Shown in pieces: positions 8,444 through 17,269 of a stretch of 52,311 bases of DNA. The DNA is from Magnetococcales bacterium. GTDB lineage: Bacteria; Pseudomonadota; Magnetococcia; Magnetococcales; JADFZT01. The stretch is taken from NCBI GenBank assembly GCA_015232395.1, contig JADFZT010000019.1, forward strand, positions 15,375-67,685, read 5' to 3'. Numbering within the stretch: the first letter of the stretch is position 1; the number at the start of each line of letters is the position of its first letter. The position numbers were made by a program, and so were the translations under genes. The notes beneath the pieces were generated by a model. It had not been told where the DNA came from and searched no databases. It saw nothing but the letters and a program-made list of their open reading frames with translations.

Positions 8444-10834
8444 ATGGGATTCCTGAAAAACATCCAGTTGAGTACCAAATTTTTCATCATGCTTCTCATC
8501 CCTCTGCTGGGGTTGATCATTTTCGGTGTTCAGGGGGTGATGGATCGACAGGAGATGGCCAATCGCATGACCAGCATGGGGGAACTTTCCGGGCTGGGGG
8601 TGCGTATCAGCGCCTTGCTGCATGAGACCCAGAAAGAGCGGGGTATGACGGCGGGATTTTTGGGCAGCAAAGGCAAAAAATTTCGCTCCGAGCTTCCCAA
8701 GCAGCGGGGGGAGACCAACAAGCGGGGTGGGATTCTCAAAGAATATCTCGAAACCTTTGATGCCCGCTCCTTTGGTCAGGAACTCTCCTCCCCCTTGGCA
8801 GATGCCTTGAGCCGTTTGGAAGGGCTGGATGATATTCGCCGCAAGGTGGACGGTCTCAATATTGCCGGTAAAGAGGCGATTGGCTATTACACCAAAATGA
8901 ACGCGACGTTTCTGGACACGGTGGGGAATCTTTCAAAACTGGCCGGTAACGTGGAAATGGCCGCCCTCTCCAACGGCTACGTCAATTTTTTGTTGGGTAA
9001 GGAGCGGGCCGGAATTGAGCGGGCGGTGTTGACCAATACCTTTGCCCGGGACAGCTTTGGGCCGGGGATGTTTCATAAATTCGGGGTATTGGTGACTGAG
9101 CAAAACACCTTTTTCCGGGTATTTCGTTCCCAGGCCAGCCCCTCTCAGATCGCCTTTTTCAATGAAAAACTCTCTGCCCCCCCCGTGGCAGAGGTCCAGC
9201 GGATGCGGGATATCGCTTTTTCCAAGGGTACGGCGAGCGAAAAGGGGGATCTGCTGAACACCCTGTTTCGTCACATCGGCTACGGTGGGATGATCCATGA
9301 TTTTAAAAACCTGGTCCTGCGGATGGACCCCATGTATCTGGAACGGGCCAAGGACAACCATCAGCAGGCGATGGCCGTCCTGGATCGGTTTGAAAAAATT
9401 GCCACCTCCGAGGAAAAATCCCAGCTGGCTGTTGTGCGTTCCACCCTGGATAAATATCGCGCCGGCCTGGATGTTGTCATGGGGTCATCGGGGGGTGATC
9501 AAGGGGATGTGACGACTCGGGACAAGGCGGTCAAGGTGAATGACGGCCCCGCTCTGAAGGCGTTGGAAGCCCTCTCCATGGCCAATCTGTCCAGCAGTAT
9601 GGGGGTGGAGCCTGCCTACTGGTTTAAAACGATCACCGCCAAGATCAATCTGCTGAAGGAGATCGAGGATCGGCTTTCCACGGATCTCGACGCCCGTTCT
9701 ACCGAGCTTAAGTCTACTGCCAACCAGGCCTTCTGGGCGACTCTGATCTTTACTGTGGTAGTGGTTTTGATGGCTTCGCTGTTGGGAATTCTCTTTGCCC
9801 GGCAGATTTTGGCCCAGGTGGGGTGTGAGCCTGCTGAAGTGATGGCGATTGCCAACCGGGTGGCCCAGGGGGATCTGACCATGAGTTTTGAGGAAAGATG
9901 TGACCCACGGGGTATCTATGGCTCCATCAAAAACATGGTGGAAAATTTAAGCCGCACGGTACGCACCTTGAACATCGTGGCTGAAGAGGTGGTATCAGGC
10001 AGCAGCACGGTGAGTACCGGCTCCCAGAGGGTGTCCGAAGGAGCGACCGAACAGGCCGCCTCTGTGGAAGAGACCTCGGCGGCCATGGAGCAGATGACTT
10101 CCAATATCGCCCAAAACACCGAAAATGCCCAAACCACCGAAAGCATGGCCGAAGTGGCCTCCAAGGATGCCGCCAGCGGTGGCAGTGCCGTCAGCCAGGC
10201 GGTGGGGGCGATGCGGGAGATCGCTGAAAAAATTTCCATCATCGAGGAGATCGCCCGTCAGACCAACCTGCTCGCCCTGAATGCCGCCATTGAGGCCGCT
10301 CGGGCGGGTGAACACGGCAAGGGCTTTGCGGTGGTGGCTGCCGAAGTGCGCAAGCTGGCGGAGCGCAGCCAGACTGCGGCTGGTGAGATCACCGGGCTTT
10401 CCACCTCCAGTGTGGCGGTGGTGGAGGAAGCGGGGGGTATTCTGGCCAAGCTGGTCCCGGATATTCAAAAAACCGCCGGGCTGGTGCAGGAAATTTCCGC
10501 CTCCTCTCTGGAACAGCAATCGGGATCCCAACAAGTCAACCAGGCGATCCAACAACTGGACCAGGTGATTCAGCAAAATGCCTCCACTTCTGAGGAACTT
10601 TCGGCCACGGCGGACGAATTGGCAGGACAGGCGGAAAAATTGGTCACCTCACTGGCCTTTTTTAAACTCAGTGATAAACGGGGTGCGGCCATGCCGGCCC
10701 AAACCCGAAAAAACCGCGCCACTCCCCGGATTGCCTCTGGTGGAGCCAGGCCGAAAGCCCTGCCCCAACCCGCCTCAAGAGGAGGTCAGGGGGCGCAGAT
10801 CGACATGGGTGATGACGCCTTTGAAAAATTTTAG
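8444..10834 (+). CDS. Methyl-accepting chemotaxis receptor with NIT-type sensor domain
   Basis: A 796-residue receptor. TM1 lies near residues 10-33. The periplasmic part begins with [23 protein letters not shown], the ERGMTAGFL signature of nitrate/nitrite-sensing (NIT) domains. TM2 lies about 428-450, followed by a HAMP of the [18 protein letters not shown] type, then a signalling domain with the same hairpin tip as the first receptor. It ends in MGDDAFEKF, again matching the CheR-docking pentapeptide pattern (AFEKF). I chose the ATG at 8444 with AAAGGTGG upstream over a TTG at 8420. NIT domains are associated with nitrate/nitrite signalling, but the ligand is not proven here. Confidence 0.9.
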   Translation: MGFLKNIQLSTKFFIMLLIPLLGLIIFGVQGVMDRQEMANRMTSMGELSGLGVRISALLHETQKERGMTAGFLGSKGKKFRSELPKQRGETNKRGGILKEYLETFDARSFGQELSSPLADALSRLEGLDDIRRKVDGLNIAGKEAIGYYTKMNATFLDTVGNLSKLAGNVEMAALSNGYVNFLLGKERAGIERAVLTNTFARDSFGPGMFHKFGVLVTEQNTFFRVFRSQASPSQIAFFNEKLSAPPVAEVQRMRDIAFSKGTASEKGDLLNTLFRHIGYGGMIHDFKNLVLRMDPMYLERAKDNHQQAMAVLDRFEKIATSEEKSQLAVVRSTLDKYRAGLDVVMGSSGGDQGDVTTRDKAVKVNDGPALKALEALSMANLSSSMGVEPAYWFKTITAKINLLKEIEDRLSTDLDARSTELKSTANQAFWATLIFTVVVVLMASLLGILFARQILAQVGCEPAEVMAIANRVAQGDLTMSFEERCDPRGIYGSIKNMVENLSRTVRTLNIVAEEVVSGSSTVSTGSQRVSEGATEQAASVEETSAAMEQMTSNIAQNTENAQTTESMAEVASKDAASGGSAVSQAVGAMREIAEKISIIEEIARQTNLLALNAAIEAARAGEHGKGFAVVAAEVRKLAERSQTAAGEITGLSTSSVAVVEEAGGILAKLVPDIQKTAGLVQEISASSLEQQSGSQQVNQAIQQLDQVIQQNASTSEELSATADELAGQAEKLVTSLAFFKLSDKRGAAMPAQTRKNRATPRIASGGARPKALPQPASRGGQGAQIDMGDDAFEKF

Positions 10835-10844
10835 CTGGGCTGGA

Positions 10845-10909
10845 CTGCATTTGCCGGGTAACATGGGGCGATTGAGCTGAAAAAATTACCTACATGGGGG
10901 CAAATGCAG
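10845..10909. repeat. 11-bp perfect inverted repeat between receptor and cheV
   Basis: CTGCATTTGCC at 10845-10855 is exactly complementary to GGCAAATGCAG at 10899-10909, with a 43-base loop. It fills the gap between the receptor stop and the cheV ribosome binding site and has no T-run. It may stabilise or segment the transcript; this is inference. Confidence 0.5.
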
Positions 10910-10931
10910 TTGGTTTGCAGGAGTGAAGGCT

Positions 10932-11867
10932 ATGGATGATGTTTTAAACGAGGTACAGCAGCGCGCCAATCTTGCCATGAGCAACGAGATGGAGATGCTG
11001 ACCTTCTATCTGCGAGACGAACAGCTCTACGGCATGAACGTCTTCAAGATTATTGAAATCCTGGAACACAAAGCCATCACCAAAATTCCAGGGTCTCACG
11101 ACGCCATTCTGGGAACCATCGACTTTCGGGGTAGACCCATCTCCCTGATCGATCTTTCCTATGCTCTGGACCTGGGCTATACCGACTACGAAAACAACCT
11201 GGCCTATATCCTGGTTTGCGAATACAGCGACACCACCCAGGGTTTTTTGGTCAGCCGGCCCAATGTTCTCATCACCAAGGGGTGGAAGGATATCATCAAG
11301 CCGGATGGCATGTTCTATGATTCCACCTATCTGACGGCCATCACCTATCATCAGGATGAGACGGTTCAGATTCTGGATGTGGAAAAAATTCTGGTAGAGA
11401 TCACCGGCATCACCATGCAAGTGGACGAAAGCCTGCTCCAAGAGGCCCAACGCCTCCACGCCGAGAGACACCACGTTCTCTGTGTTGACGACTCCAAGGC
11501 CGCCTGTGAGCTGTTACGTACGACCTTGGATCAGATGGACATTCAGCATACCATTTTGGAAGATGCCCAAAAGGCCTATGATACACTGGAAAAATCGGTC
11601 GAGGATGGGGGAAAGAGTCCTTACACCATGGTAATTTCCGATCTGGAAATGCCGGGGATGGACGGCTTCAGCTTAACTCGGAAGATCAAAGCCAACCCCA
11701 AGCTGGCAGGCATCCATGTAGCGATTCACTCATCCCTTTCCAATCGCTCCAATCAGGTCAAGGCTCAGCAGATGGGGGCGGACGATTTTATCCCGAAATT
11801 CATGCCCAACAGCATCGTCAAATCGGTGTTGGCGCAAATCACGAAATCGCAAGAGGCAGCCAACTGA
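10932..11867 (+). CDS. cheV: Chemotaxis protein CheV (CheW-receiver fusion)
   Basis: A 311-residue protein: N-terminal CheW-like domain (LTFYLRDEQLYGMNVFKIIEILEH, GTIDFRGRPISLIDLSYAL) about residues 15-165, then a receiver domain (VLCVDDSKAACELL, acceptor Asp in MVISDLEMPGMDGFSLT, Lys in DDFIPKFMP). CheV couples receptors to CheA and is thought to tune signalling through phosphorylation of its receiver. The GGAG at 10920-10923 overlaps a GTG at 10923, so the ATG at 10932 with eight-base spacing is the better start. It is followed by STAS, cheY and cheA genes. Confidence 0.93.
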   Translation: MDDVLNEVQQRANLAMSNEMEMLTFYLRDEQLYGMNVFKIIEILEHKAITKIPGSHDAILGTIDFRGRPISLIDLSYALDLGYTDYENNLAYILVCEYSDTTQGFLVSRPNVLITKGWKDIIKPDGMFYDSTYLTAITYHQDETVQILDVEKILVEITGITMQVDESLLQEAQRLHAERHHVLCVDDSKAACELLRTTLDQMDIQHTILEDAQKAYDTLEKSVEDGGKSPYTMVISDLEMPGMDGFSLTRKIKANPKLAGIHVAIHSSLSNRSNQVKAQQMGADDFIPKFMPNSIVKSVLAQITKSQEAAN

Positions 11868-11965
11868 TAGCAGTGCTGGGAGCTCCCGGTTTTTTATGAC
11901 GAAGAGCTGAACGGCTTCTCCGGTTGAACCCGAACGGTTGGTTTGACATCCTATAGGGGGTGGCA

Positions 11966-12301
11966 GTGATTGAATTTACTTTGGACAATGCAGATGGAAA
12001 CGGTACTCTAACCCTCTCTGGGGACATTACCATTCAGGTTGCCACAGAGTTGAAAGAGAACCTGATGAAAGCCCTGGACGACGAGGTGAAACATCTGATC
12101 TTAAGCCTGGATCAGGTTAGCGCCTTGGATCTGACCGGGTTGCAGCTCATCTGTGCCGCGCAGAGGAGTGTGAAAAATGCAGGAAAGAGCTTTACATTGG
12201 CGGGTGCGGTTCCCGACGCCGTAAGGCAAGCGGTGGTGGAGTCCGGCTATGTCGGATGCGGGGGGGCCGAGGACAACAGCAAACTCTGGACGGGAGAATA
12301 G
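11966..12301 (+). CDS. STAS-domain protein (anti-sigma-antagonist-like)
   Basis: About 111 residues forming one STAS domain: IEFTLDNADGNGTLTLSGDITIQVATELKEN-type start, then LILSLDQVSALDLTGLQLI. The phosphorylatable position of the family (D-S/T-x-G) corresponds here to ALDLTGLQ, where Thr rather than Ser is available. I prefer the GTG at 11966 because a GGGGG run ends five bases before it; a GTG at 11960 is possible. STAS genes next to cheY-cheA occur in several chemotaxis operons, but the partner of this one is unknown. The next cheY starts five bases after its stop, so the genes are probably co-transcribed. Confidence 0.85.
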   Translation: MIEFTLDNADGNGTLTLSGDITIQVATELKENLMKALDDEVKHLILSLDQVSALDLTGLQLICAAQRSVKNAGKSFTLAGAVPDAVRQAVVESGYVGCGGAEDNSKLWTGE

Positions 12302-12306
12302 TAGGC

Positions 12307-12672
12307 ATGGCCAAGAAAATCATGACGGTAGACGATTCCTCCAGCGTGCGGCAAATGGTGGGCCTTACGTTGAAGGGGGCTGGCTATGATGTGGTGGAGG
12401 CTGAGGATGGTGTGGATGCCCTCAATAAATTGAAGGCATCCCCCGTGGACATGGTGATTACCGACCTGAATATGCCCAATATGGATGGTCTCACCCTGAT
12501 CAAAAATCTTCGGGCGCTGCCCCAATATAAGTTTATCCCCATCGTCATGCTCACCACGGAATCCCAGGCCGGGCGCAAGGCGGAAGGTAAATCTGCCGGT
12601 GCGACGGGTTGGATCGTCAAACCCTTCAAGCCACCCCAGTTGTTGGGTGTGATCAAGAAGGTACTGCGTTAG
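12307..12672 (+). CDS. cheY: CheY-type single-domain response regulator (copy 3)
   Basis: A 121-residue receiver: IMTVDDSSSVRQM, acceptor Asp in MVITDLNMPNMDG, MLTTESQAGRK, and Lys in GWIVKPFKPPQL. The ATG at 12307 follows the STAS stop by five bases. Its position directly upstream of cheA, in the same direction, makes it the most likely cognate output of this CheA among the three stand-alone CheYs (inference). Confidence 0.92.
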   Translation: MAKKIMTVDDSSSVRQMVGLTLKGAGYDVVEAEDGVDALNKLKASPVDMVITDLNMPNMDGLTLIKNLRALPQYKFIPIVMLTTESQAGRKAEGKSAGATGWIVKPFKPPQLLGVIKKVLR

Positions 12673-12880
12673 CCTCCTCTTCCCCAGGGGTCGATGGATC
12701 CGGGGATATGAAGAGGTTATCGGTGGAAGCTGCTTTTGAAATGAAGGCAATTGCCGGTCTGACGATGTGTTGGATGGTAAACCTCGTGGTACCTTCGGGC
12801 TCTCTCCCGGGTGACGTGTGTGCGGGGTGAGCCACTGGTAAACAGGAAAAGGGTTGCAGCCCTTTGGAGGAGTGGGGGAA

Positions 12881-14974
12881 ATGGAAATCGATACCAGTGC
12901 GTTTACAGAGGAAGCGTACGAACTCCTGTCAGAACTGGAGGATTCTCTGCTGACGCTGGAGGAGGTCCCCGATGACCAGGATCTCATTGGCCGGGTTTTC
13001 CGGGCCATGCACACCATCAAGGGCTCCGGAGCCATGTTTGGCTTCGACGAAGTGGCGGAATTTACCCACGATGTGGAAACGGTCTTTGATCTGGCGCGCA
13101 ACGGTACCATTCCCGTCACCAAGAAACTCATCGATCTGACTCTGGCTGCCAGAGATCAAATTCGCTCCATGCTGGATGCCGCTGCCGGTGGCCCTCCTGC
13201 AGATGTCGAAAATGCCAAGCAAATCACTGCAGGCCTGAGAACCTTGGTTCCCGGTGCTGAGCCTGCCGCCGATACCTCGGCAGAAGCGCCTGGTGCTGCA
13301 CCTGATATTCCTGATCAGGATGGTCCCCTCCCTTACCGCATCCGGATCAAACCCCAGCCGGACATCATGGCCAACGGCACCAACCTCCTGTTGCTGCTGG
13401 ATGAGCTTCGGGAGCTGGGAGACTGTCGGGTGGTGGCTTTTACAGATGCCCTGCCGGATCTTGCCGAGCTTGACCCGGAACACTGCCACACCAGCTGGGA
13501 GGTGTTTCTCACCACAGATGGCGGCGAAAACGCCATTCACGATGTCTTCATTTTTGTCGAGGATGAGTGCGAGATCAATATCCGCATCCTCGACCGTGGG
13601 GAAGAGGATGAGGATTCTCCCCCCAAGAAGATTGGTGAAATTCTCATGGAGAGGGGGGATATCTCCAAGGATCAGCTGGAGCGGGAGCTGCAGCCCCTGG
13701 GAGACCGGCTGGTGGCTTCAGGAGCAGCTCCTGCCGCCAAGGTCAAAGCCGCCCTCGCTGAGCAGGATGTGCTCCGAAAACAGAAAGAGGTGCGCCAAGC
13801 CACGACAGCCGCCGCCAGTGTTCGGATTCCCGCTGATCGCCTGGATGGTCTTGTAGACCTGGTGGGAGAGCTGGTGACCACTCAAGCCCGCCTCCACCAG
13901 ACATCCAACTCTCTGGACAACCAAGATCTACAGCTCATCTCTGAGGAGATTGAGCGCCTGACCAACGAGCTGCGGGACTCCACCATGAGTATCCGCATGC
14001 TCCCCATTGGTGCTACTTTTAATAAATTCAAACGCTTGGTCCGGGATCTCTCCAAGGAACTCAGTAAGGAGATGGAACTGACCACTGAGGGGGCGGACAC
14101 TGAGCTGGACAAGACCGTTATCGACCAGCTTAACGATCCTCTGGTACACATTATCCGTAACTCCATTGATCACGGTGTTGAGTCTCCTGATGAGCGGGAG
14201 GCCGCTGGTAAATCCCGTTCCGGAACGATCCACCTTTCCGCTGTTCACTCCGGCGCCAACGTGCTGATCAGCGTGAAAGACGACGGCAAGGGGTTGGATG
14301 CGGACAAGCTGCGCGCCAAGGCGATCGAAAAAGGGATCCTCTCCCTTGACGACAATATTTCCGATCATGAGGCCTACCAGCTGATTTTCGCCGCCGGTTT
14401 TTCCACCGCCGAAAAAATCACCAACGTTTCCGGTCGCGGTGTGGGAATGGACGTGGTGAACAAGTCTATCGACGCCTTGCGAGGATCTATTGATGTTTGG
14501 AGCGAGCTGGGTGTGGGGACTGAGATCACACTCAAGCTGCCTCTGACTCTGGCGATCATTGAAGGGTTGTTGGTGGAGATCAACGACCAGCGGTTTATTC
14601 TGCCCTTGGCATCCGTGGAGGAGTGTGTGGAGCTATCCCGGGAGGATATTGCCCAGACCCATGGCCGTCATGTGGTCAACGTTCGGGATGAAATCGTGCC
14701 TTATATCCGCATTCGGGATCGCTTTAACGTGGAGGGCGAGTCTCCAGAGATCGAGCAGATCGTGATCACCGAGGTACAGGAAAAACGGGTCGGTTTTGTG
14801 GTGGATGGGGTGATTGGTCAGCATCAGACAGTGATCAAGAGTCTGGGTAAACATTTTTCCCATTCCGATGAGCTTTCGGGGGCGACTATCCTGGGAGATG
14901 GCTCTGTCGCTTTGATCTTGGATCTGGGCAAAATGGTCCGTCTGGTGGAGGATGAAGAGATCGTAGCGGGCTGA
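12881..14974 (+). CDS. cheA: Chemotaxis histidine kinase CheA
   Basis: A 697-residue kinase. P1 (Hpt) has the phospho-accepting His44 in HTIKGSGAMFGF. A P2-like region (PYRIRIKPQPDIMANGTNLL...) covers about 145-235, followed by an acidic/charged linker with IGEILMERGDISKDQL and a P3 dimerisation region (RLDGLVDLVGELVTTQARL). P4 carries HIIRNSIDHGVESPDER, DDGKGLD and GRGVGMDVV; P5 is CheW-like (EGLLVEINDQRFILPLASVEE). The start at 12881 is supported by GGAGG at 12866-12870. The segment IGEILMERGDISKDQLERELQ between P2 and P3 resembles a two-helix domain also seen in other bacterial signalling and secretion proteins and is not in E. coli CheA. A terminator follows directly. Confidence 0.95.
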   Translation: MEIDTSAFTEEAYELLSELEDSLLTLEEVPDDQDLIGRVFRAMHTIKGSGAMFGFDEVAEFTHDVETVFDLARNGTIPVTKKLIDLTLAARDQIRSMLDAAAGGPPADVENAKQITAGLRTLVPGAEPAADTSAEAPGAAPDIPDQDGPLPYRIRIKPQPDIMANGTNLLLLLDELRELGDCRVVAFTDALPDLAELDPEHCHTSWEVFLTTDGGENAIHDVFIFVEDECEINIRILDRGEEDEDSPPKKIGEILMERGDISKDQLERELQPLGDRLVASGAAPAAKVKAALAEQDVLRKQKEVRQATTAAASVRIPADRLDGLVDLVGELVTTQARLHQTSNSLDNQDLQLISEEIERLTNELRDSTMSIRMLPIGATFNKFKRLVRDLSKELSKEMELTTEGADTELDKTVIDQLNDPLVHIIRNSIDHGVESPDEREAAGKSRSGTIHLSAVHSGANVLISVKDDGKGLDADKLRAKAIEKGILSLDDNISDHEAYQLIFAAGFSTAEKITNVSGRGVGMDVVNKSIDALRGSIDVWSELGVGTEITLKLPLTLAIIEGLLVEINDQRFILPLASVEECVELSREDIAQTHGRHVVNVRDEIVPYIRIRDRFNVEGESPEIEQIVITEVQEKRVGFVVDGVIGQHQTVIKSLGKHFSHSDELSGATILGDGSVALILDLGKMVRLVEDEEIVAG

Positions 14975-15005
14975 CCCTCTGTTTATTCAGCTTATTTCAA
15001 AAAAA

Positions 15006-15035
15006 GCCTCCGATTGAATGGTCGGGGGCTTTTTT
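15006..15035 (+). terminator. Rho-independent terminator after cheA
   Basis: Stem GCCTCCGA / TCGGGGGC (one wobble), eight-base loop, flanked by an A-run upstream and TTTTTT downstream, so it may work in both directions. It lies 30 bases after the cheA stop and closes block 1. Confidence 0.9.
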
Positions 15036-15063
15036 GTGTCCTGATTTTCAATGGCCGAAAATG

Positions 15064-15232
15064 ATCCTAAATCCGGCAGTTGGACGTACGCACATGCCCC
15101 CCAGCTTCTTGATCCACCAAGGCAATCGGGAGAAAGTCTTGTGACCAACATGGTGCCGGCGATTCCTCCCAATTCACTCTGCGAACCAATATCCTGCACC
15201 ATCCACACACGCCCAACTGCCGGATTTAGGAT
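15064..15232. mobile_element. MITE-like inverted-repeat element, copy A (169 bp)
   Basis: The ends are ATCCTAAATCCGGCAGTTGG and its exact reverse complement (20/20). Complementarity continues imperfectly further in. A second element with about 70 percent identity over its whole length and near-identical ends is at 46900-47066. It has no transposase, so it is a non-autonomous (MITE-like) or structural repeat. No clear target duplication was seen; both copies are flanked by ATG on the left and GAT on the right. It sits just downstream of the cheA terminator. Confidence 0.8.
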
Positions 15233-15391
15233 GATCGGTTCGATACGGCCTGTCTCCTCGGAAAAGTGGATGATGAAAAACCCGATGGGACAGCCCGTCA
15301 GGCCGTTGTGTGAAATGGATATCTCTATTCCATCACTCCATATGCCATGCTATATTGATCAGGTTGAAGTGAACCAAACCAAGGAGCTTTT

Positions 15392-15463
15392 ATGAAAAGC
15401 AGGACACTTGTCCCCGGGCCCGGGCTACCGGACCACTGGATGAGGTGGGACAGTTACCTCTGA
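15392..15463 (+). CDS. Possible 23-residue leader peptide upstream of rsgA
   Basis: A short frame ATG AAA AGC AGG..., encoding MKSRTLVPGPGLPDHWMRWD and three further residues, begins seven bases after AAGGAG, a better ribosome binding site than rsgA itself has. A TATATT at 15351-15356 could be its -10 element. There is no family match I know of, and the peptide may be chance. Low confidence. Confidence 0.25.
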   Translation: MKSRTLVPGPGLPDHWMRWDSYL

Positions 15464-15548
15464 CTGGTTTTTCCGGTCTGCCCGGCTTGATGAGCTGGGC
15501 TTCTTTCCTGGAAGCCCGATCTTTTATTCCTGATCGAGGTTTCAGACC

Positions 15549-16604
15549 GTGTCGAATGCGTTTACTTCGCTTTCCAAGCTGGGCTTGCGCCCATTTTTCC
15601 AACAACAACTGACCCTTGACGAATTGAATGACAGCCGCCTGGTTCGGGTGACTGGTCGTCATGGTGATTGGCTGACCCTGGTGGGTAAAAACGGCCAGAG
15701 CCAGCTAAAACTACCAGGCAAATGGCGATTGCACGCCCCAGATGAGCAACCGCTCATTGGTGACTGGCTTGTCGTCAACCAGAATGATCAACCGGTTCGT
15801 CTGCTGGATCGGATTTCGCTGCTTTCCCGCAGAGCATCCGGGCATGGTCAACATGCCCAACATATGGCCGCGAATATCGATACGCTGTTCGTCGTTTCCT
15901 CCTGCAATCGGGACTTCAACCTTTCCCGCATTGAACGCTATCTGGCTCTGGCCCATGAAGGGAAAGTCCAGCCAGTTGTTATCCTGACCAAGGCAGACTT
16001 GGTGGATGACCCGGCATTTTATCGTCGGGAAACTGAAAACCTTCACGGGGGGGTTGTCGCTGTCACCATGGATGCCCGCAGCCAAGAGGTTCAGCATCAT
16101 CTGGCTCCTTGGATCAATCCAGGGGAAACAGTCGCCTTTTTGGGCTCATCCGGTGTTGGAAAATCGACCCTGATCAATTCCCTTCTGGAAAAAGAAACCA
16201 TCCCGACCCAAGCCGCGCGCTCCCAGGATAACAGAGGGCGACACACAACTACGGCCCGTTCCATGTTTCAGATGGCCGGCGGCGCTTGGTTGATTGATAC
16301 CCCTGGAATGCGTGAGTTGCGTCTTGGAGAGAACAAGCAGGGTTTGCAGGAGGTGTTTGGGGAAATTGAGGAGCTGGCCAAAGGATGTCAATATCGTGAT
16401 TGCGACCATGAAGAAACATCAGGATGTGCGGTGTTGGCTGAGGTCCAGGCCGGTACAGTGGATGCCAGGAGGCTCCAGAATTATCTCAAGCTACAACGTG
16501 AACAGGGTTATTTGAAAGAAACCGTGTGGCAACAACGAGATCGGCACCGTCGTTTTGCCCGGATGGTCAATCAGGCCAAAAAAACCAAATATGGCTGGCG
16601 TTAA
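15549..16604 (+). CDS. rsgA: Ribosome small subunit-dependent GTPase RsgA
   Basis: A 351-residue circularly permuted GTPase that acts in late maturation of the 30S subunit. Order: OB-fold (RVTGRHGDWLTLVGKNG, about 35-100), G4 motif TKAD near 147-150, G1 GSSGVGKST near 199-207, G3 DTPGMREL, and a C-terminal zinc-binding motif CQYRDCDHEETSGC. The circular order G4-G5-G1-G3 is as in the family. The start is a GTG at 15549 with CGAGG about nine bases upstream. It is flanked by terminators and is a single housekeeping gene between the two chemotaxis blocks. Confidence 0.95.
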   Translation: MSNAFTSLSKLGLRPFFQQQLTLDELNDSRLVRVTGRHGDWLTLVGKNGQSQLKLPGKWRLHAPDEQPLIGDWLVVNQNDQPVRLLDRISLLSRRASGHGQHAQHMAANIDTLFVVSSCNRDFNLSRIERYLALAHEGKVQPVVILTKADLVDDPAFYRRETENLHGGVVAVTMDARSQEVQHHLAPWINPGETVAFLGSSGVGKSTLINSLLEKETIPTQAARSQDNRGRHTTTARSMFQMAGGAWLIDTPGMRELRLGENKQGLQEVFGEIEELAKGCQYRDCDHEETSGCAVLAEVQAGTVDARRLQNYLKLQREQGYLKETVWQQRDRHRRFARMVNQAKKTKYGWR

Positions 16605-16680
16605 CCATTTGGGGTTGGGCAGAAAAAGCCTGAGAGAGTTTTGTTTGGGCTCCTTCCCCTGGAAAAAATGCGGCAAGATG

Positions 16681-16710
16681 AAACGGCTCCCTTGGGGGCC
16701 GTTTTTTTTC
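16681..16710 (+). terminator. Rho-independent terminator after rsgA
   Basis: Stem AAACGGCTCCC / GGGGCCGTTT (one bulge) with a short TTG loop and a run of eight T. Lies 76 bases past rsgA. Confidence 0.85.
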
Positions 16711-16858
16711 TTCATTCCAGTTCAGAAGAGCACGCACGTTTGGCCCTGACAGGCCATTTCCAGGAGGAACCAGCGTAGGATACGGTAAGGCCGCCCGAAC
16801 CGCATCTATCCGGATGTTGATCTTGACTTTATTCCCACGGGTGCAGGGTAATTATTAC

Positions 16859-17060
16859 CCTGCCGGGTGTGGGCAGCGCCCACGGTTTGTCTTTTGATCT
16901 TGTCTTACATATCCAGCGGGTTTGGGGCGCAGCCCCAAGGTCTTATCTTTTGCTCTTGTCTTACCATATCCAGCGGGTTTGGGGCGCAGCCCCAAGGTCT
17001 TATCTTTTGCTCTTGTCTTACCATATCCAGCGGGTTTGGGGCGCAGCCCCAAGGTCTTGA
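16859..17060. repeat. 57-bp tandem repeat with internal palindrome
   Basis: Three copies starting with ccagcgggtttggggc begin at 16913, 16970 and 17027, exactly 57 bases apart and almost identical. A more diverged fourth copy precedes them from about 16859. Each unit contains TTGGGGC-GCA-GCCCCAA, a strong hairpin. The unit length is a multiple of three, so a minus-strand frame reads a 19-residue repeat across it; I do not believe this is a gene. It lies between rsgA and the convergent chemotaxis gene. Confidence 0.92.
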
Positions 17061-17175
17061 TTTTGTTTTTCGCCTTTTCATCAAAGCGACCATGATGTGC
17101 CATATTGGTTTAGAATAACGATATAAAACAAAGTGCCATCAAAAACGGGGCAAAACACCGAAATCAGTCCAGACC

Positions 17176-17228
17176 AAAAAAAAGTCGAGACCTGAAGGAG
17201 ATTCCCCTCCAAGTCCCGACTTTTTTTG
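17176..17228 (-). terminator. Terminator for the leftward chemotaxis operon
   Basis: An A-run, GTCG...GGAG, a short loop, CTCC...CGAC, then a T-run. Reading leftwards this is an extended hairpin followed by U-rich RNA, 42 bases beyond the stop of the leftward gene. It is symmetrical enough to work from both sides. Confidence 0.8.
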
Positions 17229-17269
17229 ATTTCCATCCGGGGAAGAGGATCCCCCGGGAAGGAGAGAGC

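Noticed and set aside
11868-11900. GGGAGCTCCC followed by a T-run as a terminator after cheV
   Set aside because: The palindrome has no loop and the stem is too short to be convincing.
15051-15395. Open frame across mobile element copy A and the matching frame in copy B
   Set aside because: Similarity of the two peptides only reflects DNA similarity of the elements; no start signal and no gene-like pattern.
16859-17060. Possible CRISPR array
   Set aside because: Units are contiguous without variable spacers and no cas genes are present.
16855-17103. Minus-strand frame with a 19-residue peptide repeat in the 57-bp repeat array
   Set aside because: The repeat is explained by the DNA palindrome; no ribosome binding site and composition is basic low-complexity.
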